64,000 nucleotides of DNA. It comes from Halomonas sp. UBA3074. Lineage in GTDB: Bacteria > Pseudomonadota > Gammaproteobacteria > Pseudomonadales > Halomonadaceae. Positions 44,818-54,106 of this stretch are shown here, one piece after another (within the stretch, counting starts at the first letter, position 1; each line of letters starts with the position of its first letter). A model generated the notes under the pieces. The model ran no database searches and had not been told where the DNA came from. It saw only the letters and a list, made by a program, of their open reading frames with translations. A program made the position numbers and the translations under genes. The stretch is taken from the NCBI RefSeq assembly GCF_002366715.1, contig NZ_DFBS01000011.1:62001-126000 (forward strand), in the 5' to 3' direction.

Positions 44818-44940
44818 CTATTTCTTGCGTTCATCTTTACGCAGATGATCGCGAATGACGAAGCCGACCCAGCCCACCATAAAAGCGATAACCAACGCGA
44901 CGGTAGCCAAACCGAATACAACTGTGTCATCCCAATACAT
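44818..44940 (-). CDS. 40-aa single-helix membrane protein
   Basis: Starts MYWDDTVVFGLATVALV; one hydrophobic helix covers about residues 7-28, and the C-terminus is short, basic and charged (RDHLRKDERKK). A GGGAG ribosome site precedes the ATG and a terminator follows the TAG, so it looks like a genuine one-gene unit. No family is recognised; small proteins of this shape are often accessory subunits of respiratory complexes or stress-membrane proteins, but nothing nearby proves it. Confidence 0.7.
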   Translation of the reverse strand: MYWDDTVVFGLATVALVIAFMVGWVGFVIRDHLRKDERKK

Positions 44941-45082
44941 GGTGAATTCTCCCGCCGTGATGTATGCGCCCATAATAGCCACACAACGGCAGAAGAATGC
45001 TGACCTGGATCAAGTTACGCGGGGCGAGGAAATGCGGCTGAGCAGAAAGTTGATGCGCGTCAATTTTTGCCGCCTAAAGCAC

Positions 45083-45601
45083 TTAAAGCACTTTGCGGTC
45101 TTCCACTTTACTGTGCTCGGTGCCGGGCGGAAGCGGATGGCCTTTGGCCAGTTCTGCCCGGGTAGCGTCACGCACCTCTAAAATAGTGACTTGGTAGTTA
45201 AGCGTGCGCCCGGCAAGCGGATGGTTGGTATCCACGGTAACGCGATCACCATTGACTTCCAGCACGGTGACGATTTGTGGCCCGGCTTCACCTTCGGTTT
45301 GAAAGCGGCTACCGGGCACCAACTCAGCGTTACCAAAGGAGCCACGGCTGACTTCCTGAACCAAGGCCTCATTGCGCACACCATAGGCCTCGGCGGGCAT
45401 CAATTGCACGCTTAGCTCGGCGCCAGCAGTTTGGCCCGCCAACGCACTCTCTAACCCGGGGACAATATTGTCGTGGCCGTGCAAATACTCCAGCGGTTTA
45501 TCGCGCGCCTGGGAATCATCCAGTACCTGCCTGCTGCCATCGTTTAGCACATCGCGAAGAACATAGTGCAGCGTAACGACCTGATGCGCCGTAATCGACA
45601 T
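45083..45601 (-). CDS. slyD: FKBP-type peptidyl-prolyl isomerase, SlyD-like
   Basis: 172-aa folding helper. An FKBP domain is interrupted by an insert-in-flap domain: LHGHDNIVPGLESALAGQTAGAE is the FKBP start of the flap, AYGVRNEALVQEVSRGSF begins the insert, and VDTNHPLAGRTLNYQVTILEVRDAT closes the FKBP fold. The His/Cys-rich metal-binding tail of E. coli SlyD is missing. Cytosolic prolyl isomerase and chaperone activity is expected. Divergent from ampG. Confidence 0.93.
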   Translation of the reverse strand: MSITAHQVVTLHYVLRDVLNDGSRQVLDDSQARDKPLEYLHGHDNIVPGLESALAGQTAGAELSVQLMPAEAYGVRNEALVQEVSRGSFGNAELVPGSRFQTEGEAGPQIVTVLEVNGDRVTVDTNHPLAGRTLNYQVTILEVRDATRAELAKGHPLPPGTEHSKVEDRKVL

Positions 45602-45698
45602 GGAAAACTCCTCTCCGGTAAGCTGTCGGCGTTGTGATAAAACATACCCTAGTTTACCACTTGGCCGTTGCTAACGTCTTTCCCAGGAGTAGCGCTTA

Positions 45699-47060
45699 AT
45701 GCCCAGCCCCACCCCCCAGCGCAGTTGGCTTGCTGCGCTGGCTGTTTATTGTCGTGCCCCGGTGATTACCATGCTGTTTTTGGGCTTTTCTGCTGGCCTG
45801 CCCTTTCTGCTGGTGTTCTCGACGCTTTCCGCTTGGCTGCGCAGTGATGGAGTGGAAGTGGCAGCTATCGGCTTTTTCGCGTGGATCGGCATGCTCTACT
45901 CCATCAAGTTCTTCTGGGCACCGGTCGTGGATCGGTTAGCGCTTCCGTTGATGACCCGCGTTTTTGGCCAGCGCCGCGGCTGGATGCTATTAGCGCAAGG
46001 GATGATAGCGGCCGGCCTGGTGGGGCTGGCCGGTTTAAGCCCGGTGGGGAACCTGGGGTGGGTCGCCGTGTTTGCGCTTTTGGTCGCGTTTGGCTCAGCC
46101 ACCCAGGATATCGCCATTGACGCCTACCGCATTGAGTCCGCCGACGATGATGTCCAGGCTGCCATGGCCTCTACCTACATTATTGGCTACCGGGGAGGCC
46201 TGCTGGCCGCTGGCGCTGGGGCGCTGTATATCGCCGCCTCCGCGTCGTGGAACGTGGCGTATCTCAGCATGGCGGCGCTGATGGGCATTGGGGTGCTAAC
46301 CGTGTTGATTCGCCCTGAGCCCAAACGGGCCTCACTCTCTATTCAGCTGATTCACGAACCGCGCGTACGCGCTTTTATTCGCGCCAGCCGCGGCAAGCCT
46401 AAGATATTACGCCGCCTGGGCGCCTGGAGCATTGGCGCGTTGGTCTGCCCGTTTACCGACTTCTTCAGCCGCTATGGGGTAAAAGCGCTGTGGATTTTGG
46501 TCTTTATTGCGGTGTTTAGAATCAGCGACTTGGCGATGGCCTCCATGGCAAACCCGCTCTATATAGATTTGGGGTTTTCACTGGCCGAGATTGCTAACGT
46601 GACCAATATATTTGGTATTGCGATGAGTATTACCGGGGGAATGCTAGGTGGGCTGTTTGTGGCGCGTTATGGCATTGGCCCTTTGCTGATTTTTGGAGCA
46701 GGGCTGGTCATGCTCACTAACCTGCTGTTCGCCGCACTGGCCGTGGTAGGCAACCAACTGCCCATGCTGGTGGTCACGATTATTGGCGACAACCTCGCCA
46801 ACGGCTTGGCCAGCGCCGTGTTTATCGCGTTTCTTTCCAGCCTGACGTCTCGGGCGTATACCGCTACACAGTACGCGCTGTTTTCGTCGCTAATGACGCT
46901 ACCGGGAAAGTTTTTGAGCGGTTTTGGCGGGCTGGTGGTGACGGCCCAGGGCTACCCGAGCTTTTTTGTGATCGCCACGCTGCTGGGGCTACCGGCCATC
47001 CTATTGGCGGTTTGGATCAGCCGAGACAAGCAGCTAGTGCCTGCCCCTAAGCCACGTTAA
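45699..47060 (+). CDS. ampG: AmpG-type muropeptide permease (MFS)
   Basis: 453-aa major-facilitator protein with about 12 helices. It imports anhydromuropeptides from the periplasm for cell-wall recycling. The start LGFSAGLPFLLVFSTLSAWLR and WIGMLYSIKFFWAPVVDR, and the first-half AFGSATQDIAIDAYRIE, are AmpG hallmarks. The GlcNAc-anhydroMurNAc substrate follows from the family. A GGAG site precedes the ATG. Not linked to a beta-lactamase here. Confidence 0.92.
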   Translation: MPSPTPQRSWLAALAVYCRAPVITMLFLGFSAGLPFLLVFSTLSAWLRSDGVEVAAIGFFAWIGMLYSIKFFWAPVVDRLALPLMTRVFGQRRGWMLLAQGMIAAGLVGLAGLSPVGNLGWVAVFALLVAFGSATQDIAIDAYRIESADDDVQAAMASTYIIGYRGGLLAAGAGALYIAASASWNVAYLSMAALMGIGVLTVLIRPEPKRASLSIQLIHEPRVRAFIRASRGKPKILRRLGAWSIGALVCPFTDFFSRYGVKALWILVFIAVFRISDLAMASMANPLYIDLGFSLAEIANVTNIFGIAMSITGGMLGGLFVARYGIGPLLIFGAGLVMLTNLLFAALAVVGNQLPMLVVTIIGDNLANGLASAVFIAFLSSLTSRAYTATQYALFSSLMTLPGKFLSGFGGLVVTAQGYPSFFVIATLLGLPAILLAVWISRDKQLVPAPKPR

Positions 47061-47096
47061 GTGGCTAGGGACAAGTGTAAGTGCTAATCCTACCGG

Positions 47097-48914
47097 CTAA
47101 CGGTGCGCTTCCAACCAGTCGAGGGCGCCGGGTGTCGTGCGCCACTGGTCGCGCATCAGCGTCCGGTACTGCCAGGCTTCTGCCCGTGAGCCAGGGTCAA
47201 CCTGGCCATCTGGGTGGGGCATGGAAGGTCGCGGGTTCTCAGCGCAGATAAGTTCTAAAGCGTAGCGATTATGGCCAAGCACATCGCCCAGGGCGGTCTC
47301 GGCCGCCTCTCGCTGCTCCAAACGATAAAGCGCCAAGGTTTTTCCCATGAGCAGCCCAAGTACCAGCGAGCCGTCATCGTCATTCTCTTCCGCCAGCGCC
47401 AGAGCTTCTTCGTTTCGGTCATCGCGCAGCAACTGATCCAGTACCAGTTCGCCCAACCCCAAGCTATCTTCCTGGTCGATCAGCAGCAGCTCTTCCGCCA
47501 GTTCGCGGGAGTGCTGACGCGCGCCTCGCTCCATGCCCACCACTAACGCCAAACCGGTGCGCAGCAGAATAGCGTTATCCGCATCGTCCCAGCACAGGTT
47601 GCCGTCCCCTTCGGCACGGGCCTGTTCCAACCAACGGGAAAGGCGCAGCGCCAAGGGTTCCAGTAAACTCGGCGCCATCCAGGGCAGGCTGCCAAAGCGG
47701 CTGGTGAGCGCCAGCGTCAAATCCTGCAGTACCTGAGGGGCATCCAACCACTCGGGGTGGGCGCACAGGGCCGACATCCACTCAATGGCATTGCCCCAGG
47801 GATCGTCACGAAACCCCAGCGCCACATCTTCATCCACCAGCACCTGAAACTGTTCATGCCAAGCGGCAAACAGCGTCGCTTCGCGCGCGCTGGTGTTATA
47901 CAGCAATCGGTCGCTGTCAGGGTCGGCTTGAATATCGATTTTAGGCGCGGTAGGCAACGCGGCCAGCAACGCTTGAAGTGATACCAGCGGCGTGGCTAGA
48001 TCTTCTTCTGCACTGAGCAGTTGATCGGCAAGTGTGGCGCCCGGATTTTCCGCTAGCGCGGCCAGGAAATCCAACTGGTCTTCTTCGAGTTCGCCCTGGC
48101 GAACCAGGCGGCGGTACCAGAAGTTAGCGCGCTCTTTGGCTTCCTGCTCGTGGCCTTCATGGAGTAACAGCATGGCTTCAATGTAAGCCAGCGTGGGGGA
48201 ATCGGGCAGCGCCTGCTGGGCTTTGACAAAAGCGCCCCGAGCACTGTCCAAATCATCGTTATCGAGGTGCATCAAGCACAAACGCTCAAGCGCTACGCCG
48301 CGCAGAAACAGCGGTCCGCGCTCCATTACATCGTCGAGCAGGTCGGCACGTTTGCGACTGAAGCCGCGCTCTTGATAAATATCCAGCAGGATTTCAAAGG
48401 CAGGCTCGGCCTGTTCAGGCAGGCGCGACCAATCGCTGCCATCGAACAGCGATTCGAGAATTTGCATCGCCCGCCCCGTCTGGCCACTTTCAGCGGCGAT
48501 AAGGCCGGCTTCCAGCAGCGCTTGAGGCGGTGCATGCTGGCTATCCAACGCCGCTTTCAGGGTGGCTCCTTTCCATTCCCGCAGCGAAAGCATCCACATC
48601 ATCTGCTCGGGGATGTCGGTGGGAAATTCGACTTGGTAACAGCATTGCTTGAATTTACGCCCGGAATCACACCAGCACGGTTCATTGCGACCCGGCGTGG
48701 CCAGGGGCTCACAGGCGAAACTGAGCCGCTCTAGTGGCGTTTGCGACCACAATACCGGCGCCAGCGCCTGTGCCATCGCCACATCGCCTTCGAAGGATTC
48801 CGCACCCTTAGCGCGCACCCAGGTCATAAAATCCGGATAGTGTTCTTGTTGCCTGATTGCCGAGAGTGCCCCGGAGGCGAATCCCAGCAGTTGATCGACC
48901 CATACCGCCAGCAT
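47097..48914 (-). CDS. SEC-C motif and tetratricopeptide-rich protein
   Basis: 605-aa soluble protein. Near residue 70 it carries the zinc-binding SEC-C motif as GRNEPCWCDSGRKFKQCC (Cys-x-Cys-x8-Cys-Cys), as in the C-terminus of SecA. Most of the rest is helical hairpins of the TPR/Sel1 kind (ARGAFVKAQQALPDSPTLAYIEAM, DSLGLGELVLDQLLRDDRNEEAL). No catalytic domain is seen. The SEC-C motif suggests contact with ribosomes, SecB or metal. The start at 48914 (GTGGAGACGGCA before ATG) is chosen over a GTG at 48926. Confidence 0.82.
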   Translation of the reverse strand: MLAVWVDQLLGFASGALSAIRQQEHYPDFMTWVRAKGAESFEGDVAMAQALAPVLWSQTPLERLSFACEPLATPGRNEPCWCDSGRKFKQCCYQVEFPTDIPEQMMWMLSLREWKGATLKAALDSQHAPPQALLEAGLIAAESGQTGRAMQILESLFDGSDWSRLPEQAEPAFEILLDIYQERGFSRKRADLLDDVMERGPLFLRGVALERLCLMHLDNDDLDSARGAFVKAQQALPDSPTLAYIEAMLLLHEGHEQEAKERANFWYRRLVRQGELEEDQLDFLAALAENPGATLADQLLSAEEDLATPLVSLQALLAALPTAPKIDIQADPDSDRLLYNTSAREATLFAAWHEQFQVLVDEDVALGFRDDPWGNAIEWMSALCAHPEWLDAPQVLQDLTLALTSRFGSLPWMAPSLLEPLALRLSRWLEQARAEGDGNLCWDDADNAILLRTGLALVVGMERGARQHSRELAEELLLIDQEDSLGLGELVLDQLLRDDRNEEALALAEENDDDGSLVLGLLMGKTLALYRLEQREAAETALGDVLGHNRYALELICAENPRPSMPHPDGQVDPGSRAEAWQYRTLMRDQWRTTPGALDWLEAHR

Positions 48915-49022
48915 TGCCGTCTCCACTGCGTTAAACGATGTCTGCCAATAACCATGACTAAAATGAAAGCGGCATAGTTTATCACGAAGGCAGACAGCAT
49001 CGCAGCGGCAATCGGTTGTTCG

Positions 49023-50264
49023 TTAGTGGGCGCGCGTTAATAGCGGCAGCGTGCGCGCATGCATATCCAACCGCGCGCCTAATCGCACCAGGTTCCAGTA
49101 GTGGCCGTTCAGCGCTCGGGAAAGCAGCAACGTGTCCGCGGGTGGTTGCAAACGATCCATCGCCGCCCACACTTTCGGGGTCAATTCACGTAACTGGCGG
49201 TGCACCCGCACATCGCCGAAATCCTGCTCGCCCGGTTCAAACAGCGGCGCGATGCAGTCAGCGGATTCACGATAGAGCGACAGCGGCGCCCCCTGCCCCT
49301 GGCGTCCGCCCATTTGCATTAGCGCTTCATCCATTCCCATGGGGTCGTGTTTTAGCGTGGCGTCGAGCAGTTGCATCATTGCCTTAATGTGCCCCTCCGG
49401 CACACTGATGACCGCCCCCAGGTCATAAATCACTAGTCGCCCTTCGGCATCGGCGGCAAAATTGCCCGCATGGGGATCCGCGTGCAGCTCGCCGTGGGTA
49501 AACAGCTCCTGGGTAATCCAGTCCGCCAACGCCTGCGCGATCCCCTGGCGCGTGGCATCATCAGCCTCTGCAAGTTCACGCAGCGGCGTGCCCTGCACAT
49601 AGCGCATGGCCAACACATGCTGGCCGGAAAGCGCGGGCAGCGGCTCGGGGATCACCAGCCGCGGATCATCCTGATAACGCTCACGGTAGCGGGCCAGCGC
49701 AGCGGCTTCTGCGTGATAATCCAACTCCCCGCACAGGCTTTCGGCGAGCTCCTCAAATAGCGCATCCAGCCGCGCTTGCGGCACTTTGAACCAGCGGCCA
49801 AGACGCATGATACGACGCACCTGGATCAGGTCGCTTTCTAACACATCGGCAAGGCCTGGGTACTGCACCTTGAGAACGATCGTTTCACCTTCGTGAGTCG
49901 TCGCTCGGTGAACTTGGCCCATGGAGGCGCTGGCAAAAGGACGCTCTTCAATCTGACTAAAATAGTGATCAATGTCGCCATACTGTAATTCCAACGCCTC
50001 CCGGATACGCGGCCACGGCATGGGCTCGGCCTGGCGCTGCAGGCGGGACAGCTCTTCGGCAAGATCAGGCGGCAGCAAGTCATCCCACTGCGACATGATT
50101 TGGGCAAGCTTCATGGCGGGGCCTTTCAGTTCAGAAAGCCCTTCGAATAACGCTTCACCCAGGGCACGCCAATCCGCCTGACCGCCTAGCCGCGTTTTCA
50201 ACAGCGCCCCACCGGTGCGTGCGCCCAACCCCATTAAACGCCGCGTTCTGCCTCGATCACGCAT
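49023..50264 (-). CDS. ABC1/UbiB-family atypical kinase
   Basis: 413-aa protein-kinase-like protein. Family marks: the N-terminal KGPAMKLAQIMSQ (KxGQ-like helix), the Ala-rich loop ASMGQVHRATT, the lysine in IVLKVQYPG, ELDYHAEAAA, the catalytic loop HADPHAGNF and the metal-binding YDLGAV. It is shorter than E. coli UbiB (about 546) and lacks the C-terminal membrane helices, so it is closer to the soluble ADCK-like group. A role in quinone or lipid metabolism is likely from the family. Divergent from topB. Confidence 0.88.
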   Translation of the reverse strand: MRDRGRTRRLMGLGARTGGALLKTRLGGQADWRALGEALFEGLSELKGPAMKLAQIMSQWDDLLPPDLAEELSRLQRQAEPMPWPRIREALELQYGDIDHYFSQIEERPFASASMGQVHRATTHEGETIVLKVQYPGLADVLESDLIQVRRIMRLGRWFKVPQARLDALFEELAESLCGELDYHAEAAALARYRERYQDDPRLVIPEPLPALSGQHVLAMRYVQGTPLRELAEADDATRQGIAQALADWITQELFTHGELHADPHAGNFAADAEGRLVIYDLGAVISVPEGHIKAMMQLLDATLKHDPMGMDEALMQMGGRQGQGAPLSLYRESADCIAPLFEPGEQDFGDVRVHRQLRELTPKVWAAMDRLQPPADTLLLSRALNGHYWNLVRLGARLDMHARTLPLLTRAH

Positions 50265-50475
50265 TATAGACGCCCCTTAATTAGCAAAGCGCTTATCAAG
50301 CCCATGGCTATCAAGTCGATTGCCCTCACTGAAAATATTTATACACAATCTGTACAACTTAACAGCAATAATCACTTACCGCATCACTATATTGAACAGC
50401 TTCCGCTGACACCAATGCTGGGCGCCGTCTGCTACCATAGACGCCATCAACGGATACGATGAAGGCTTCGCTGCT

Positions 50476-52311
50476 ATGCGCCTGATAATTGCCGAAAAAC
50501 CCAGCCTCGCCCAAGCCATTGCGAGCGCGCTCCCAGGGGCGGGAAAGCGCCAGGATGGCGCCATGGTATGTGGTGACACAACGGTCACTTGGTGCCTCGG
50601 CCACCTATTGGAGCAAGCGCCCCCGGAAGCTTACGACCCCGCCGATAAGCAGTGGCGGCTGGATCGACTCCCCATCGTGCCGCAGCAGTGGAAACTAATG
50701 CCGCGCCCGAAAGCGCGGGGGCAACTCGCGGTGATACGAAAGCTGATCAAGCAAGCCACCGATGTCGTACATGCTGGCGACCCCGACCGCGAGGGCCAAC
50801 TGCTGGTTCAAGAAGTCATCGAATATATGAAGTATCGCGGCCCGGTACAGCGGCTATTGATCAGCGACCTCAACAAGCCTGCCGTTAGCCGCGCCCTCGC
50901 CAAGCTACGCCCCAATGCCGAGTACCAGCCGCTTTTTCAGGCGGCTCAGGCGCGCTCGCGAGCCGACTGGCTGTATGGCATTAACCTTACCCGCGCCTGG
51001 ACGCTCACTGGCCGCCAAGCGGGGCACGATGGCGTGCTGTCCGTAGGCCGCGTGCAAACCCCGGTGCTGGGGCTGATCGTGCGCCGCGATAACGCCATTC
51101 GAGATTTCAAACCCCATCCATTCTACCCGCTGTGGGTAGATCTCAAGGTTGCCCAGGGCCAACTGCGCGCCTGGTGGGCACCCAAAGAGCACCAACCCCT
51201 TGATGATCAAGGCCGCCTGATTGACCGCAGGCCCGCCGATGAACTGGCGGCTCAGTTACCCGGCGCATCAGGGCACCTGACCAAGCTCGACCAGCAGGAG
51301 AAACGCCAAGCGCCGCCGCTACCCTACTCGCTATCGGCCCTGCAGGTAGACGCCGCCCGCCGCCACGGGCTATCCGCGCAGATGGTGTTGGATATTTGCC
51401 AGCGGCTCTACGAGCGCCACAAGTTGATCACTTACCCGCGTTCCGACTGCCGCTACCTGCCCGAGGAGCATCTTCAACTAGCCCAGCGCAGCCTCACTAG
51501 CGCCTGCCAAAACGATTCAGCGCTACAGCAGTGGCTCAATGGGGCAGACTTTACGCTGCGCTCTAAAGCGTGGAACGACAAGCAGGTGGGCGCACACCAT
51601 GCAATCGCCCCCACCGGCAAACCGGCGGATTTCAGCCAGCTCTCCGACACTGAAGGCCATGTGTTTCGCTTAATCGTGCGCAACGTCATGGCGCAGTTTT
51701 ACCGCCCGCTGCGCACATTTGAGGTCAAAGCGGAGTTTACGTTGCTAAACGAAGCCTTCCGCGCCCGCGGGCAAAGCATTCTCGACCCCGGCTGGAAGCC
51801 ACTCTTCACGACCCGCGATGAAACGCCACCGCTGCCGCCGCTCACCGAAGGGGAGCCCTGCCAAGCAATAGGCGCAGGCGTTGAAGAGAAGGAAACCCGC
51901 CCGCCGGAACCCTTCACCGATGCCAGCCTGATCAAGGCCATGATGAACATAGGCCGCTACGTCGACGATCCCGATGTGCGCCGCACCCTTCGCGACACCG
52001 ACGGTTTGGGCACCGAAGCCACCCGGGCGGGCATTATTGAAACGCTGGTACAGCGTGGCTATCTGGTGCGCCAGCAAAAAGCCCTACGCGCCACCAAACT
52101 CGGCACCGCCTTGATCACCGCCCTGCCCAGCGCCGTCAGCACGCCAGAACGCACTGCCCTATGGGAACAGCGCCTGCGGGCGATTTCCGAACAGCAAGAC
52201 GACCCTGGCGCGTTTCAGCAGGCGCTGCTGGATGATCTACGTGGCTTACTGACCCACAGCGACGCAGCCAAACTTAGGCAGAGTTTGCAGAGCGCACAGG
52301 GTGAGAACTGA
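50476..52311 (+). CDS. topB: DNA topoisomerase III
   Basis: Type IA topoisomerase that decatenates DNA. TOPRIM: LIIAEKPSLAQAIA near residue 3 and the metal site AGDPDREG (100-107). Active-site Tyr320 is in LITYPRSDCRYLPEEHL. WLYGINLTRAWTL, SVGRVQTPVLGLI and DGLGTEATRAGIIETL complete the core. 611 aa is near the E. coli length (653) but with a shorter C-terminal part. Monocistronic, with its own promoter region. Confidence 0.96.
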   Translation: MRLIIAEKPSLAQAIASALPGAGKRQDGAMVCGDTTVTWCLGHLLEQAPPEAYDPADKQWRLDRLPIVPQQWKLMPRPKARGQLAVIRKLIKQATDVVHAGDPDREGQLLVQEVIEYMKYRGPVQRLLISDLNKPAVSRALAKLRPNAEYQPLFQAAQARSRADWLYGINLTRAWTLTGRQAGHDGVLSVGRVQTPVLGLIVRRDNAIRDFKPHPFYPLWVDLKVAQGQLRAWWAPKEHQPLDDQGRLIDRRPADELAAQLPGASGHLTKLDQQEKRQAPPLPYSLSALQVDAARRHGLSAQMVLDICQRLYERHKLITYPRSDCRYLPEEHLQLAQRSLTSACQNDSALQQWLNGADFTLRSKAWNDKQVGAHHAIAPTGKPADFSQLSDTEGHVFRLIVRNVMAQFYRPLRTFEVKAEFTLLNEAFRARGQSILDPGWKPLFTTRDETPPLPPLTEGEPCQAIGAGVEEKETRPPEPFTDASLIKAMMNIGRYVDDPDVRRTLRDTDGLGTEATRAGIIETLVQRGYLVRQQKALRATKLGTALITALPSAVSTPERTALWEQRLRAISEQQDDPGAFQQALLDDLRGLLTHSDAAKLRQSLQSAQGEN

Positions 52312-52523
52312 GCGACTGTAAAATGCAGAGGTACTGCTCAAAAGAGCAACACCCGAAGAAAAAGGACTGCTAGCAAAAAAAACACTACAAGCCGCACCAC
52401 AACGACAGGAAAGCGAACCAACAGGAAGGGAAGCTGAAAGGTAAAGAAGCTGACTAATAAAGCTTACTTTGTTTCACTCACTTGGTGATAAAAGCACAAT
52501 TTTTAAGCAGAGTGAAAAGTACT

Positions 52524-52901
52524 TCAGCTTCCCCACCAAATCACCAAAATAAGCGCATAAATAACCAGAGAGAGTAGTGTTACGGGCCCAAAGACACGGA
52601 CTTTTTTACCTTCGAAAATGGCACCATTGGCGCCTTCAAGCTCAACCGCTCTATTAGCGAACTGCCTGTAGTGATAGCTAGCCAAAATCTCGAAGACAGC
52701 GAACAGCACAGCCACAGCTGTACCGATAAGGCGAGTATAGGAAACTCTCTCTACGCCCAGCCCGATCAAAGAGTAATGCGCGGTTAGCATTCCAACGGTT
52801 AAGGCCGCACAAACCCCCAGCATGACAAATCGAATAGCGCCAAGATGGCGAAGCTGATTCATCAGTTCGGAAAACTGAACGTCTTTTGAGATCATTGACA
52901 T
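52524..52901 (-). CDS. Putative membrane protein, family unknown
   Basis: 125-aa protein. A helical cytosolic start (DVQFSELMNQLRHLG) is followed by three hydrophobic segments (about 24-43, 57-72 and 104-122), with the loop YHYRQFANRAVELEGANGAIFEGKKVRVFG between the second and third. It is preserved as a clean reading frame, but its ribosome site is weak and no family is recognised. It is next to a decayed gene; the 210 bp between it and topB has no gene. Confidence 0.6.
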   Translation of the reverse strand: MSMISKDVQFSELMNQLRHLGAIRFVMLGVCAALTVGMLTAHYSLIGLGVERVSYTRLIGTAVAVLFAVFEILASYHYRQFANRAVELEGANGAIFEGKKVRVFGPVTLLSLVIYALILVIWWGS

Positions 52902-53029
52902 TGAATGCCCCGCTCAATTAACGAGAGCGAACGCTAAACCAACGGTGAATTGTTCTAAGTAAACTCGTCTTTCCCCCAACCAGCTATAGGAAATTAATAC
53001 GGTTATTAAGCTGATAATGCTCGTGAATA

Positions 53030-53257
53030 CTAAGACGCCGCATCGTCTGCCGTGCCACTAAAGTATTCTGATTTTCGAGGATTACCCATAGCACCAAGGC
53101 CTAAAACAGCGGTGCTACCGATGTGCTCAATTTTCAAAAACTCACTAGGGAAGAGCTCTTGTAGTCGGTCACGCTCTTTCTCAAATAGGCTTGATCAAGG
53201 CGCAACATAGGGCAAAAGCGCCACCTCTTCGTTAATCGCTCGGGTTAAGGATTGCAC
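53030..53257 (-). pseudogene. Relic of a GrpB/UPF0157-family protein
   Basis: Translating the minus strand from GTG 53257 gives SLTRAINEEVALLPYVAP, a TGA stop at 53195-53197, then SSLFEKERDRLQELFP and EHIGSTAVLGLGAMGNP, ending at TAG 53030. The pieces match the N-terminal GrpB signature (PY-P-W--LF--ER--L and I-HIGSTAVPGL) in one frame. The stop is at the position of the conserved Trp (TGG to TGA), and the frame then leaves the family after GLGA, so the rest of the gene is gone. It starts 2 nt before the end of the DinB gene, as if once in its operon. Confidence 0.65.
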
Positions 53258-53258
53258 A

Positions 53259-53771
53259 CTAGGCACCAACCCCACCAGCAGCCTTTCTTCGAAACGGTTC
53301 TAACTCATGCAAGAATCTTGTAAAGGTATCCTTGGGACGCTCTAGCCCATTTACAGCCAACACACGTGACGCCATGCCACGATGATTGCTGCCATGGGTT
53401 AATAAATGCAGAAGGATTTCATCGATAGATAGCTGCCCATCATCGCCATCAGTAAATCGGAAGGCGATGACACGCTCTAATTCGGTTGAGGAGGCTGACT
53501 CGGTAAACTTCACAAGCCATGCATCACTTTCTTCCATTCTCTCCCTGAGTTCAGAAAGCGTGGGCGTTTCGACCGTATTATCAGCGGCAAATTGCTCGTT
53601 CGTATTTGAAAGTCGGCTAATAAATAAGCTATCGACCACGGCAGTATGATTCAGTATGCGAATGAAGAAATTCACATCGTCGACAGGTAATAAGTGCAAT
53701 TGGCGCTCACCAAGAGCGAGAAGCTCGCTGTTGGCCCATTTTTTATAACTAAATGCGTTTGCATACTGCAT
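53259..53771 (-). CDS. DinB-family metal-dependent protein
   Basis: 170-aa four-helix protein of the DinB/YfiT group. The three-His metal site is seen as LNHTAVVD (about residue 42) and LLTHGSNHRGMASRVL (about 125-130). The start QYANAFSYKKWANSELL is the usual first helix. Substrate unknown; members include thiol transferases. A GrpB relic lies just downstream. Confidence 0.85.
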   Translation of the reverse strand: MQYANAFSYKKWANSELLALGERQLHLLPVDDVNFFIRILNHTAVVDSLFISRLSNTNEQFAADNTVETPTLSELRERMEESDAWLVKFTESASSTELERVIAFRFTDGDDGQLSIDEILLHLLTHGSNHRGMASRVLAVNGLERPKDTFTRFLHELEPFRRKAAGGVGA

Positions 53772-53786
53772 CGATTTTTCCCCTGT

Positions 53787-54026
53787 TCACCACGTCTCAT
53801 CAACATTTGGCGGGCCGATATCAAGCTGCATATCCGGCGCAATATCCACTACACCTTGTACATGCTTTAGCCGTTCAGCCGTGGCGTCATCGGCTGAGCC
53901 GGTAATGCAGCCGATCTCCTCAAGGATGTCTTTGATGCTCAACCCCTCTTCACTGAGCCGCGCGGCCATGTCTTGAATAGGTTGGTCGCTGGAGATCGTG
54001 ATGATCCAGAGCGCAATAGTTGGCAT
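53787..54026 (-). CDS. Small propeptide/inhibitor-I9-like protein downstream of the subtilase
   Basis: 79-aa acidic protein: MPTIALWIITISSDQPIQDM, AARLSEEGLSIKDILEEIG, then LKHVQGVVDIAPDMQLDIGPP. The order beta-strand, helix, strand, helix, VxGVxxIAPD-strand resembles the subtilisin prodomain (inhibitor I9 fold). The frame is open up to 54227 but that part lies inside the protease gene. ATG 54026 with GGAGG upstream lies 80 nt after the protease stop and is preferred. It is probably co-transcribed with the protease and acts on it in trans as chaperone or inhibitor (inference). Confidence 0.65.
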   Translation of the reverse strand: MPTIALWIITISSDQPIQDMAARLSEEGLSIKDILEEIGCITGSADDATAERLKHVQGVVDIAPDMQLDIGPPNVDETW

Positions 54027-54106
54027 TGATGCTATCCCTCCAGTGAGCGCCACTGCCAGCTCAACCGGTGGGCGCGTAGCGGCAGTAGCTTTACTTTCAT
54101 CAACCG

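Noticed and set aside
52312..52523. Short open frame (VLLKRATPEEKGLLAKK...) after topB
   Set aside because: About 39 codons, no start codon with a ribosome site and no known family; could be a relic but cannot be supported.
53030..53257. Selenocysteine or stop-codon recoding to explain the in-frame TGAs at 33044 and 53195
   Set aside because: No SECIS-like structure noticed, family positions are not Sec/Cys, and the GrpB fragment is also truncated, so decay or error is simpler.
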